64,000 nucleotides of DNA from Fodinibius sp034521915 (GCF_034521915.1 NZ_JAXHLU010000018.1:44523-108522), one strand, 5' to 3'. Shown: positions 8,895-16,764, counted from the first letter of the stretch. Numbers and translations: made by a program. Notes: generated by a model not told the origin, from the letters alone.

Positions 8895-9767
8895 TTACTT
8901 ATCAGCCCAATCTCTCCGATATGCAGATGGGGACATGCCGTATTCGGCCTTATAGGTTCTGCTGAAGTGCGATAAATTATTAAAGCCGCAATCGAAAGCG
9001 ACCTGGCTAATTGTTTTGTTCCCGGTTTGCAACATACTTTTAGCTCTTTTCAGGCGCCTCAAAGTAAGCCATTTCCCCGGAGAACTTTTATAGTGTTTTT
9101 TAAAGTCTCTCTTAAAGGTAGACAAGCTTCGGTTCGCAAGATTAGCAAAATCTTCGATTTTTAGATCGTACATATAGTTCTCTTCCATCACTTCCCAGAC
9201 CGGAGTCTGACGGCGATCTACGATTTTCAGTATATAGGACAGGATGTGTTTGTTTTCGGGGTGGCTGAAAACATTAAAAAGTAACTCTTTGAACTTATTT
9301 TCAAGCACACTCTCCGGTAGCGGTTCATTATTACCAAAATAGGGAAGAAAGCTTTTATAACAACTCCTGATACGGTCGTTAATCTCAAACATCTCGATCA
9401 TCTCTTTGTTTGGTTCAGGTAAATCAATCAGGGATAAGTGCGATCTGAACTCTTCAAATACAGAACGGAGGTAATCATCTTTCAGGTAGAATACCATGGT
9501 GTCCCATCCACTATAATCGGCAGGTAGTTCCTGTAAAAAAGCACATTTTTTTAATAATCCACCTTTTTTGGGACTGGATACCCATACCTGATCTCCATGT
9601 TTCTGGATCCGTTTCCCACTTAATGTAAATAAGATCTGGATATGTTTGGAGTAGAGCTGCATAATTTCATCCCGTTGCGGACAACTGTAGTATAAAACCA
9701 GCGTATCTTTAACCGAAAATTGTGGGAAGAGTTTAGGGTTAGATTTATGTAGTTCATAAACATCCAT
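8895..9767 (-). CDS. AraC-family transcriptional regulator (copy 2)
   Basis: 290 residues, exactly the length of the copy at 5523-6395 and closely similar along the whole protein, with near-identical C-terminal DNA-binding domains ('LSTFKRDFKKHY', 'TISQVAFDCGFNNLSHFSRTYKAEYGMSPS'). The HTH recognition helices are essentially the same, so the two may bind the same operator, while the N-terminal sensing domains differ more. This suggests duplication followed by divergence of the inducer specificity. It is transcribed toward the FAD-oxidase operon on the same strand. Confidence 0.9.
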   Translation of the reverse strand: MDVYELHKSNPKLFPQFSVKDTLVLYYSCPQRDEIMQLYSKHIQILFTLSGKRIQKHGDQVWVSSPKKGGLLKKCAFLQELPADYSGWDTMVFYLKDDYLRSVFEEFRSHLSLIDLPEPNKEMIEMFEINDRIRSCYKSFLPYFGNNEPLPESVLENKFKELLFNVFSHPENKHILSYILKIVDRRQTPVWEVMEENYMYDLKIEDFANLANRSLSTFKRDFKKHYKSSPGKWLTLRRLKRAKSMLQTGNKTISQVAFDCGFNNLSHFSRTYKAEYGMSPSAYRRDWADK

Positions 9768-9980
9768 ATTCTCTCAGGAAATTATCGTCATTTAAAGAAC
9801 ACTGATACGAACTGCATTACTCTTTATTTTGCGCTATTTATTTAATGTAAATAAACAATAAATAAAATGTAGAAATAATACTTAGTATCAAAGTACAGGC
9901 ATCATCTTAATTTTAAAAATTAAAGTAAAAAGCCTGTCTGAATAGTTTATGTACTTTTCTTTGGTAAATAACGACATGGC

Positions 9981-10095
9981 GCATAACCGTCAGGCGCTGG
10001 AATGTCGGATTAGTGTTAAAACGATAGATTAAGTAATAAATGAAAGGGAGCCAAGGAGATGGCGAGGCCTGTCCGCGTTAAGGCATGGGTTATAG
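9981..10095 (-). other. Integron attC recombination site 3 (after the NERD cassette)
   Basis: Reading the minus strand, R'' is CTATAAC (10095-10089) and R' is GTTATGC (9987-9981), with inner arms around GCGGA and TCCGAC that pair with one base unpaired. The ten bases GCCCTATAAC at R'' are the reverse complement of GTTATAGGGC at the 5' boundary of the same cassette (10915-10906), as required if the cassette once circularised and inserted by attC recombination. The crossover would lie between 9987 and 9986. No further cassette boundary matching TTATGCGCC was found beyond it. Confidence 0.75.
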
Positions 10096-10111
10096 GGCGC
10101 ATTAGTTTCTA

Positions 10112-10870
10112 TTATATATCCTTTGTAAACCGACATTGTGGGTAGTTTTCGCATCCCAAAAATTTCGAACCTGCATTAGGCCCCTTCTTTGCAGTTCTCT
10201 CAACAAGATTAGATCCACATTTCGGACAAACAGTAGATGAATTATGTCGTTCACGCAAAGATTGTACATGATCTTTAGTGGTGAGTGAAGACTCAGAAAC
10301 GTAGTATTCAATTTCTCGGACTACTCGATCTACTTCTTCAGGTGAAAGCACTCGATCCTTAAACTGTTTGATGTATTTTCCTGGCCGGGATTTTATCACG
10401 TTATCTGGCAACTCTGTTTTAAATTTACAATCGCCAACGAAATAAATAACGGTATGGATAATTGATTCATTGAGACCCAAAAATTCTGAAACAATCTTTT
10501 TTTGTCTGTAGATTTGCCGTATCGGGTTCTGAAAAGAATAATTATTACCATAAAGGGATTGGGTCCACCTTCTTTGACCCTTAGATCCAAATATCCACCC
10601 CTTCCTATTCTTTGTTTCTATTATGAAAAGTCCATATAGTGATACAACAAGGTGATCAATTTGAGTTGTTCCATTTCCTGATGGAATGATGACATCATGA
10701 AATCTTCTGTAGACTTTAGAATTGAGTGATAGACCCAGATAGAACGTAGTCTTTTTTTCGCCTATCCAGCCTCTAAATAGGCTCAATATTTTTTTACGTA
10801 TTTGTGGAATCAACCAAGCAAGACTGATTATTACTAATAACATCAACAAATATGCGGCTGAATCATCCAT
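10112..10870 (-). CDS. NERD-domain protein with C-terminal topoisomerase-type zinc ribbon (cassette 3)
   Basis: 252 residues. One N-terminal membrane helix (about 5-22) is followed by a NERD (nuclease-related) domain, about 35-150, with 'STYL..NSKVYRRFHDVIIPSGNGTTQIDHLVVS'-type sequence, then 'GLFIIETKNRKGWIFG' containing the E-x-K pair typical of this restriction-endonuclease-like fold. The last about 40 residues form a C4 zinc ribbon of the topoisomerase type (C-P-K-C ... G-C-x-x-Y-P-x-C). It is the sole gene of an integron cassette bounded at 10914 and 9987. NERD proteins are suspected nucleases linked to DNA handling or phage defence; no activity is shown here. Confidence 0.85.
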   Translation of the reverse strand: MDDSAAYLLMLLVIISLAWLIPQIRKKILSLFRGWIGEKKTTFYLGLSLNSKVYRRFHDVIIPSGNGTTQIDHLVVSLYGLFIIETKNRKGWIFGSKGQRRWTQSLYGNNYSFQNPIRQIYRQKKIVSEFLGLNESIIHTVIYFVGDCKFKTELPDNVIKSRPGKYIKQFKDRVLSPEEVDRVVREIEYYVSESSLTTKDHVQSLRERHNSSTVCPKCGSNLVERTAKKGPNAGSKFLGCENYPQCRFTKDI

Positions 10871-10908
10871 TGAATATTTTAAACTATGTTCATCAGGTTA
10901 AGAAAGCC

Positions 10909-10943
10909 CTATAACAACATTGCGCAAAATGCGCGCGTTATAC
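10909..10943 (-). other. Integron attC recombination site 2 (short form)
   Basis: Minus strand: R'' GTATAAC (10943-10937), a 21-nt centre able to fold as GCGCA-TTT-TGCGC, and R' GTTATAG (10915-10909). Only 35 nt long, well below usual attC length, with no recognisable separate L boxes. R'' extended (GGTATAAC) is the exact complement of GTTATACC at the 5' boundary of this cassette (11701-11694), which ties both ends of cassette 2 together. It starts 14 nt after the stop codon of the cassette gene. Crossover is predicted between 10915 and 10914. Confidence 0.7.
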
Positions 10944-10957
10944 CACTTCAGTATTTG

Positions 10958-11668
10958 TTATTCTGATAAAACACTTTTAATTACTGTTCCTGATTCGTCA
11001 AGTACTTCAATTTTTGGGGTATTGGTAGAGTCTACATACAATCGAAGTCGATCTGTTCCGAATTTGTCCTTGATGAATAAACCGGCTTCAGTATTGTAAT
11101 TTCTCCCAATAAATAATCGAGGAGCAGTTATTGGCTTGCCGTTATTTTTCTCTTCCAAATACTTCAATTTTTGTTGATAGTTATATCCTTCACGGTCAAG
11201 GGAGTCCATAATGCTGTTCAAAACTGGCAATGTATAGTTTTTATCACGATCCCAAAGTTGAAGGCCGTAACGATTATTCCCGTATTTATTGGTGTAGTGC
11301 ATATATTGCATGACCTGATCGTTCTTGTATTGATCAACTGACAGTACGAACGTAGCACCTTCTTTTTCATTTCCCGAATAAAGTAATCCGCCTACCTCAT
11401 CCTGCTCCTCATTAAAAAAAATAATACCAGGATCTCTGTCCCTTTTTTCAAGGCTTTCACCATTCATCATCCCGGGATGCTGTCTGGAACTGTTACTGAT
11501 GACCATTTTTAGGCTTCCGTCAGACTCTAACACATTAATTCGTTCAACTGTGATTTCCTCAAACTCTTGGTTGTTACTACTTATCTTGAATCCTGAAAGT
11601 AAAGCATAAAGAACAATGATGGTTAAAGTAATTGCATAAATGGCTAAAAAAAGTGTTGTCCTTTTCAT
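10958..11668 (-). CDS. Membrane-anchored uncharacterised protein (cassette 2)
   Basis: 236 residues from the ATG at 11668. A longer in-frame start at 11773 would lie inside attC site 1 and is rejected. Residues about 5-25 form one membrane helix; the remainder is soluble and beta-rich, with the repeated theme 'ERINVLESDGSLKMVISN' near the front, and 'FGTDRLRLYVDSTNTPKIEVLDESGTVI' at the end, suggesting two related beta-domains. I do not recognise an enzyme motif. The gene is alone in a 786-bp cassette bounded by 11700 and 10915. Exported to the periplasmic face by topology inference. Confidence 0.7.
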   Translation of the reverse strand: MKRTTLFLAIYAITLTIIVLYALLSGFKISSNNQEFEEITVERINVLESDGSLKMVISNSSRQHPGMMNGESLEKRDRDPGIIFFNEEQDEVGGLLYSGNEKEGATFVLSVDQYKNDQVMQYMHYTNKYGNNRYGLQLWDRDKNYTLPVLNSIMDSLDREGYNYQQKLKYLEEKNNGKPITAPRLFIGRNYNTEAGLFIKDKFGTDRLRLYVDSTNTPKIEVLDESGTVIKSVLSE

Positions 11669-11694
11669 GTATATAGAAATAGAATTATCAGATG

Positions 11695-11821
11695 GTATAA
11701 CGCTCACTGCACTTAACCGACGTAATAGGTTTATTTTATGATTCATAAAAGTATGGTAGGCCAAAATTGGCAAACTGGCAAGAAATAGGAAAGTTGCGTC
11801 GGCTTGAAACGATGGTTGGGC
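11695..11821 (-). other. Integron attC recombination site 1 (after the DUF5694 cassette)
   Basis: Minus strand: R'' GCCCAAC (11821-11815) fits RYYYAAC exactly; spacer CATCG; L'' TTTCAAGC continuing into CGACG; a long loop; CGTCG with L' GGTTAAG; then GCGTTATAC with R' at 11701-11695. L'' and L' pair while leaving one or two extrahelical bases (C and G), the hallmark that sets integrase polarity. The L'' arm is very like classical 59-base elements such as that of aadA. The 5' R' hexamer TTATAC belongs to the next cassette, as expected. Crossover is predicted between 11701 and 11700. Confidence 0.85.
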
Positions 11822-11869
11822 TGCAGGATCAACTTATTGCTCTTTTTTCTATGTATTAGTCATGTCTTT

Positions 11870-12721
11870 CTATTCTCTTAAATAATTTAGTGGGCTTTCA
11901 ACTTCATAAAACCCGGATTCTCTGGCGAATTGATTTAACAAATAGTTATGGCCAGCCCCATAAACTACAAGAATTCGATCATCCGGTGATTCTGTAAAGC
12001 GAATAATATTTGTCAAAATCTTTAAATTTCGACCGTACCACCAAGACAAATAATTGGCCCCTACATATTCATGTCCTTTGCCAATACGGAGAAGTTTAAA
12101 ATAACCTTGATGGCTTTTTTCGTTAGCAACAGGTTGATTTTCAGCAATCAGATTCTCAATGATAGTTCGAGATGCTATTTTTGCAGAGTCTTTTTTTGCA
12201 ATATCCTCATTGTCCTTATATAAATCATTTAGATACTCATTTAATTGGGGATGTTGCTTGGAGTAGGTTTGATAGTTGTATAAAGAATCTTCTGGAAAAA
12301 CACCCCAATCAATGCAATAGACTTTTTCATGTCCTGATTCCTTTGCCAGCCGATAACCTATTTGATGAACTTCACTTCTTGTGAGTTCAAAGTTTCCTGA
12401 CAGGTAATCATTATATTGGTTTACAACCTTAGATTGATTTTTATAATCACACTCCAATGCAAGCTTCGTAGGGTTAAATTTTTTAAGCTTATCTATTAGC
12501 TCAAGCATTTGCTTTTGCCTTTCAGGCGAAGTTACATCATCGACATCAGTATTAATGACGTTACTTGTTGTTGTAGCCATGTGGTAAGTTCCCACAATAA
12601 CCAAAGTTGGTTTATTCCGGGCTTTTTGTTCAACATTACCGAATTGAGCTTTTACAGTTATTGGTGTGCCAATAAAAATTAATAATCCACAGAACAAGAG
12701 CATTAAAGTGTATTTGTTCAT
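11870..12721 (-). CDS. DUF5694 (TraB/GumN-like) exported protein (cassette 1)
   Basis: 283 residues. A signal peptide (about 1-25, ending V-K-A) precedes a domain with 'VIVGTYHMA' at the front, an E in 'KLALECDY' and 'ILVVYGAGHNYLLNQF' near the end. The G-T-x-H, conserved Glu and G-x-G-H features match DUF5694 and the wider TraB/PrgY/GumN group of presumed metal-dependent hydrolases, so a periplasmic peptidase-like activity is possible but unproven. It lies upstream of attC site 1 with the normal cassette orientation. Its own 5' cassette boundary (expected TTGGGC) was not found upstream. Confidence 0.8.
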   Translation of the reverse strand: MNKYTLMLLFCGLLIFIGTPITVKAQFGNVEQKARNKPTLVIVGTYHMATTTSNVINTDVDDVTSPERQKQMLELIDKLKKFNPTKLALECDYKNQSKVVNQYNDYLSGNFELTRSEVHQIGYRLAKESGHEKVYCIDWGVFPEDSLYNYQTYSKQHPQLNEYLNDLYKDNEDIAKKDSAKIASRTIIENLIAENQPVANEKSHQGYFKLLRIGKGHEYVGANYLSWWYGRNLKILTNIIRFTESPDDRILVVYGAGHNYLLNQFARESGFYEVESPLNYLRE

Positions 12722-12971
12722 AATCAGTACTAAGTTTATAGATATTGTTCTATTTTAATACTGAAAAAAGTCCTGAAGGTTACATATGAATAGAAATAGC
12801 AGTCTACCCACATGTTTATGGATAATACATTAAAGGTCTAATAGGAGCTGAAATATTAGAAATTCTCTATATTATCCATTCTTAAGAGGTCCGTTTGAAT
12901 ACAGATAATGTAAACACCAAACAGTTGTATCTGTACTGATCAAATAAACTATACACTCCAAGCATACCAGA
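12722..12971. other. Intergenic region at the upstream edge of the cassette array
   Basis: The 250-bp AT-rich gap should contain the promoter of the cassette 1 gene. I searched it by eye for an attC or attI core (GTTRRRY, or the GCCCAA predicted from R'' of attC 1) and for integrase coding sequence and found none. Confidence 0.4.
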
Positions 12972-13652
12972 TTATTCGCCGTTAACCTTCTCCAGCAACT
13001 CCTCAGAATTATTCCGCACGTTGTTAACGGCTTTATCTACCTGATAATAGTCAATGGCATCATCCGGGAATGGATTAAGGAGGTCTTTCAGAGCCTTGGT
13101 GTTGTGATTCTCGGGATCCAGCCATTCGTCCCATTCTTCTTTTAGCAACATGGCCGGCATGCGGTCATGCAAGTTACTCATCTTCTCGTTGGCATCAGTC
13201 GTAATAATGCTGTAGGTCGGTATTTTTTCGCCTTCGGGCGACTCCCACACGTTATAGATCCCCGCAAAGGCAAACATTGGTTCGTGCGTTGGATGAATAT
13301 AGTAGGGCGTTTTATTGCCCTTCTTCCCTTTCCACTCGTAGAATCCGCTGGCCGGTACCAGGCATCGGTATCGCTCGAAAGATCGCTTGAAGGATTTCTT
13401 GGTGTTCACGGATTCGGCCCGGGCATTAATCATGCTGTAGCCAACCTTTTTCTCTTTCGCCCAGAATGGAAGCAGTCCCCAACGGAATTGCCGTATCGTG
13501 CGCTGACCCTCGCGGTTTTGTCCCACTACCGGCATGTTGTGAGTCGGTGCTACGTTGTAGTTGGGCCCGTATTCCTCAACCTCTTCCATGACCGCATCAA
13601 ACCATGATTCTAGATCTCCCTCATTTTTGGTAAGTGTATAGCGTCCACACAT
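12972..13652 (-). CDS. yedK: SRAP-domain protein (HMCES/YedK family), canonical copy
   Basis: 226 residues. It begins M-C-G-R-Y, giving the catalytic Cys2 exposed after methionine removal. The other active-site residues are present: Asn76 in 'MINARAES', Glu106 in 'SGFYEW' and His162 in 'LHDRMP'. Proteins of this family form a stable thiazolidine crosslink with abasic sites in single-stranded DNA and so protect stalled forks. It lies next to a Y-family polymerase gene, which fits a damage-tolerance neighbourhood. A divergent paralogue lacking every catalytic residue is at 52533-53207. Confidence 0.95.
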   Translation of the reverse strand: MCGRYTLTKNEGDLESWFDAVMEEVEEYGPNYNVAPTHNMPVVGQNREGQRTIRQFRWGLLPFWAKEKKVGYSMINARAESVNTKKSFKRSFERYRCLVPASGFYEWKGKKGNKTPYYIHPTHEPMFAFAGIYNVWESPEGEKIPTYSIITTDANEKMSNLHDRMPAMLLKEEWDEWLDPENHNTKALKDLLNPFPDDAIDYYQVDKAVNNVRNNSEELLEKVNGE

Positions 13653-13731
13653 AAAATGGTATTCGTTTTAGTTGTAGGCTTATACTATTTTTAATATCAC
13701 CAATTCGAACTCATTACTCAATACATTCCCT

Positions 13732-13992
13732 ATGGCTACCTGCGATTTCGAGATCACGTATTCGAAACCTACGGACGAAGCGAAACAAATTATCACCGAA
13801 GAGATCACAAGCAACGACGGCGACATCCAAATTACCGGCAACAGCGGAGCCTTTACCATCTCAGTGCCGGGTGGCGAGGTTACCGGTGAGGTCGCATTTC
13901 ATGGGGATACCCTATCGGTAAGTATCACGGAAAAACCCGGCTTCATCCCCTGCAATATCATCAAATCAGTGATAGAGGATTATTTGGAATGA
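13732..13992 (+). CDS. Small conserved-looking protein of unknown function
   Basis: 86 residues, alternating beta-strands and turns, starting M-A-T-C-D-F-E and ending in a short helix (S-V-I-E-D-Y-L-E). The central 'GDIQITGNSGAFTISVPGGEVTGEVAF' reads as a small beta-sheet. The profile resembles the small alpha/beta polyhydroxyalkanoate-granule-type domains but I cannot assign it. It is transcribed divergently from the SRAP gene with only about 80 bp between the starts, and converges with the polymerase gene, so it may be part of the damage group. Confidence 0.65.
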   Translation: MATCDFEITYSKPTDEAKQIITEEITSNDGDIQITGNSGAFTISVPGGEVTGEVAFHGDTLSVSITEKPGFIPCNIIKSVIEDYLE

Positions 13993-14019
13993 GGCCCACT
14001 CATCGAGCCGAAAGCAGCC

Positions 14020-15360
14020 TTATGAACGCTCCAGAAAATGCGTCTTCCCAGGCACGCTGTCCATAACAGAAGCTCTGGTGATAGTGCCGTTGCCGTGTTG
14101 GTTGTTGATGGCGTCCTGAGCCAGATAGAAGTTTCGTTGCTGACGATCCTCGCTAAAAAACAGTTCCTGCTGACCGGAGGTATCCACCTTGGTCGTACCT
14201 ATTCCGATCCCTCGGAGCGCATAACCGGCATCAAGTAACCCTTTAATTCGCGGTTTGGCCTTTCGCATGCACTCGTGGTGTATATACCCGTCCAGATTAG
14301 TATAGCCGTCGGTCGTAAATCGAAAGTTAATTCCACGATGCTCACGGTGTTGGATGCGCAGGTAACAGAAAAACGACCGTGCTCGCAGCCGGTATCCTCG
14401 CATACGATAACACAAGCGCATAATTCCTTTCATCAGCTCACCGCTGATGCGGGTGGGATCGGTGGACTGGGTGCTAAAGGTATGCATGTAGTTCAGTTGC
14501 TCTTTGGGTGACAGCTCTCCGGTAAGAACCTTGGCGCGGTCCTTGCCGGCGATCATCTCATACATAATTTTACCAAAGTACTTACCAAACAGCTCTTGAA
14601 ATACCGGATATCCGCGTTTGATACCATCACCGATAGTCATCAGACCTTTTGATTTTAGTTTTTCATAACGTTTCCGGCCTATTCCCCACACCTCATCCAG
14701 TGGCATTGGCCACAGCAGCTCCTCGGCTTCCTGCTTGTCCAGGACCAGCGTAAGTCCGTCGGGTTTGTTGATGTCGCTGGCCAGCTTGCTGTAGGTCTTC
14801 GAGAAGGAGATTCCGATCGAGCAGACGAGCCCGATCTCCCGGTAGATCAGATTTTTCAGGTCGTTGCCGAACTGCGTAATTTCGTCTCTGGATTTGTCCT
14901 TCAAAAAGTTGATATCAAGGAAGTACTCGTCCATTGAATACTTTTCGACCGTCGGAGCAAACTCCTCCAGCACGTCTTCGATGAGCGCGCTGACGCCTTT
15001 ATACTTCTCGTAGTCGGCCTGCAGGCCAATGACGTACGGGCAGATCTGCTCGGCCTCGTAGGCGCTCATAGCCGTCTTTATTCCCAAGGCCCGTGCTTCA
15101 TATGAGCTGGTGGCGACAATGCCTCGCGGGATCCCCTGCTCCCCTTTGTACCACCCGCCTATATAGATCGGAAGCCCGTGGAGCTTAAAGCACTGCTGCT
15201 CGACCTGCGCATAAAAGCAGTTCATATCCAGGTGCAGGTACAGCCGTTCCTTCATCGAGGAGTGTTGCATGTCGCGACTCACGCACCGGTAGTCGGTAAT
15301 CTTGTGGACGTCCTCGTCGGGATTGTAGGTTCCCGGGTCTATAGTCGCATTCATGGACAT
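14020..15360 (-). CDS. Y-family DNA polymerase (DinB/Pol IV-like)
   Basis: 446 residues. The palm has 'LHLDMNCFYAQVEQ' (first metal Asp) and 'EKYSMDEYFLDI' (the catalytic S-x-D-E pair), followed by 'VCSIGISFSKTYSKLASDINKPDGL', the canonical Y-family block, and a helix-hairpin-helix thumb with 'VWGIGRKRYEKL'. The C-terminal little-finger domain is about 150 residues. The N-terminal 35-40 residues before the first strand are longer than in typical Pol IV. It should perform translesion synthesis past damaged bases. No beta-clamp motif is evident, although 'QQELFF' near residue 415 resembles the Q-x-x-L-F clamp-binding peptide. Confidence 0.92.
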   Translation of the reverse strand: MSMNATIDPGTYNPDEDVHKITDYRCVSRDMQHSSMKERLYLHLDMNCFYAQVEQQCFKLHGLPIYIGGWYKGEQGIPRGIVATSSYEARALGIKTAMSAYEAEQICPYVIGLQADYEKYKGVSALIEDVLEEFAPTVEKYSMDEYFLDINFLKDKSRDEITQFGNDLKNLIYREIGLVCSIGISFSKTYSKLASDINKPDGLTLVLDKQEAEELLWPMPLDEVWGIGRKRYEKLKSKGLMTIGDGIKRGYPVFQELFGKYFGKIMYEMIAGKDRAKVLTGELSPKEQLNYMHTFSTQSTDPTRISGELMKGIMRLCYRMRGYRLRARSFFCYLRIQHREHRGINFRFTTDGYTNLDGYIHHECMRKAKPRIKGLLDAGYALRGIGIGTTKVDTSGQQELFFSEDRQQRNFYLAQDAINNQHGNGTITRASVMDSVPGKTHFLERS

Positions 15361-15440
15361 GAAAAAGAGTTGACTTCGTGGGGCAATTTCTCATAATATA
15401 TATAAAAAAATACATGAAATAGAATTATTACTTTTCATAT

Positions 15441-15803
15441 ATGCAAACGGTCCTCAAAGAAAAAGTAAATGTGGATGCGGTCTTTCGCAGCTATAAAGAC
15501 GACCGCGCCTCAACGCGCAGCGGGTGGGAACACAAGCGTATTGAGCCTCGCTACGTCAAGCGGAAGAAAGGAGAAGTGTTAAAGATTCAGGAAGTCCGCC
15601 GCTCCTACGCCCAGCGCAAGGGCAAGCGCCTGCAGGTCCATTTTGTGATTCACTGCGAAGGTGACCGGTATTTTCACCTTGTGTATGACGCCGACAAGAT
15701 TATCTGGATCCTGCTCTATGAGTTTGACGATCAGATGCTCTTCGATGAAAAAGAGGTTAATGTCGACATCCAATGGGACGGACGATCAGCCTCCAAGGAA
15801 TAG
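15441..15803 (+). CDS. Uncharacterised 120-residue protein divergent from the polymerase
   Basis: A basic N-terminal half (several K/R clusters around 'RYVKRKKGEVLKIQEVRRSYAQRKGKRLQ') is followed by beta-strands ending in an acidic 'EKEVNVDIQWDG' tail. No family recognised. The start lies 80 bp from the divergent polymerase start, so both share one promoter region and are possibly co-regulated. The basic half could bind nucleic acid; that is an inference from charge only. Confidence 0.65.
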   Translation: MQTVLKEKVNVDAVFRSYKDDRASTRSGWEHKRIEPRYVKRKKGEVLKIQEVRRSYAQRKGKRLQVHFVIHCEGDRYFHLVYDADKIIWILLYEFDDQMLFDEKEVNVDIQWDGRSASKE

Positions 15804-15841
15804 TCTGTTGTTCTCTTTGAAGTAACGACAGTCTTCCAGCA

Positions 15842-16000
15842 TTAGCGTTTGGCAATCACCCATACCGCATGGATAATACCAGGAAGAAACCCAAGGATGG
15901 TTAGCAGAATATTTAACCAAAATGCTCCCTTGAGTCCCACTTCCAAAAAGACTCCGAGAGGAGGAAGAAGTACCGCAAAAATAATCTTTAAAAGATCCAT
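15842..16000 (-). CDS. YqaE/Pmp3-family small membrane protein
   Basis: 52 residues. Two membrane helices are separated by a short loop; the N-terminus M-D-L-L-K-I-I-F-A-V-L-L-P-P-L-G-V contains the family's P-P-L-G-V/A turn, and the second helix has the 'LLTILGFLPGIIHAVWVI' pattern typical of Pmp3/YqaE (N-I-L-L-T-x-L-G-x-x-P-G-x-I-H-A). Family members modulate membrane potential and salt stress tolerance in the inner membrane. It converges with the 120-residue gene on the plus strand. Confidence 0.9.
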   Translation of the reverse strand: MDLLKIIFAVLLPPLGVFLEVGLKGAFWLNILLTILGFLPGIIHAVWVIAKR

Positions 16001-16216
16001 CTGTTGATCCCGCTTTTGTAATTAGAATATTAAAAATATATACCGTTACGACCGGCGAACCCTTAGCCGCAGCTGACCGGATTTCTAATAGCGTTTTAAG
16101 CGTTTCCACACAAATTATGGGAAATAATATATGAAATAAAAGAATATTGTAAGGATCGGGCCTTGCAATGGTCTTACTTATAGATAAGCCGTTGATAATA
16201 TCAAGAGAGAGTTACA

Positions 16217-16246
16217 TTGAGCCTGCCCGGAGGGGCGGGCTTTTTG
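16217..16246 (+). terminator. Rho-independent terminator-like hairpin
   Basis: GCCTGCCC-GGAG-GGGCGGGC followed by TTTTTG is a classic intrinsic terminator. It stands about 410 bp after the 120-residue gene with the Pmp3 gene (opposite strand) in between, so the transcript it ends is unclear; it also insulates the island that follows. Confidence 0.65.
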
Positions 16247-16359
16247 TATTTCTCCTATTCCCAGAATAGGGAGGTATAGCAACTCTTCCCTATTTCTGTT
16301 ATAATCATTTACAAGATTTCATTACGTTGCGCTATGTTTCTTGACTAATCAATTCATCT

Positions 16360-16764
16360 ATGAAGAAAAGCGAGCTTTCCGAACAGGATATTTGGACGAA
16401 ATATATTACTCAGGCAATTGAACAAGCGGGATGGGATGTAGAGCGCCAGCTTAGAGAAGAGTATTCGTTCACCGCAGGTAAAGTTATCGTTCGAGGGAAA
16501 ACGGTTAAGAGAGGCCAGCCGAAACGAGCCGACTATGTGCTTAATTACAAGGCCAATATTCCCTTAGCTATTGTCGAGGCTAAATCGAATAGCAAGCCGC
16601 TCGGGACCGGTATCCAGCAAGCCAAGGAGTATGCGGAAATCCTGTATATCCCTTTTGCATACAGTTCTAATGGGGATGGGTTTATCGAGCATGATTTAAA
16701 CCTATTATTAAAGAGGTTTAAAAGGCAATTGATAATAAGAATGTGTTATGGTCACAGAGAGTAG
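16360..16764 (+). pseudogene. hsdR: Truncated type I restriction HsdR N-terminal fragment
   Basis: About 110 codons match the HsdR N-terminal nuclease domain: 'QDIWTKYITQAIEQAGW', 'FTAGKVIVRGKTVKRG', the D...E-x-K nuclease pair in 'ADYVLNYKANIPLAIVEAK', and 'QAKEYAEIL.IPFAYSSNGDGFIEHDL'. After that point the sequence no longer matches and stops at residue 134; the helicase and C-terminal domains of the normally ~800-residue subunit are absent, as are hsdM and hsdS. It is the relic of a restriction-modification system, immediately upstream of a toxin-antitoxin operon. Confidence 0.8.

Noticed and set aside
11669..11773. N-terminal extension of the cassette 2 gene
   Set aside because: It would start inside attC site 1; the ATG at 11668 lies just after the site and starts a clean membrane helix.
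12722..12971. attI or fourth attC at the upstream edge of the cassette array
   Set aside because: No core GTTRRRY/RYYYAAC pair with inverted L boxes could be found by eye.
13167..13607. 146-codon plus-strand frame
   Set aside because: Entirely antisense to the canonical SRAP gene, with no ribosome site and a nonsense-like composition; shadow frame.
15786..16109. 107-codon minus-strand frame
   Set aside because: Overlaps the Pmp3 gene in another frame and has no family features; the 52-residue frame is the real gene.
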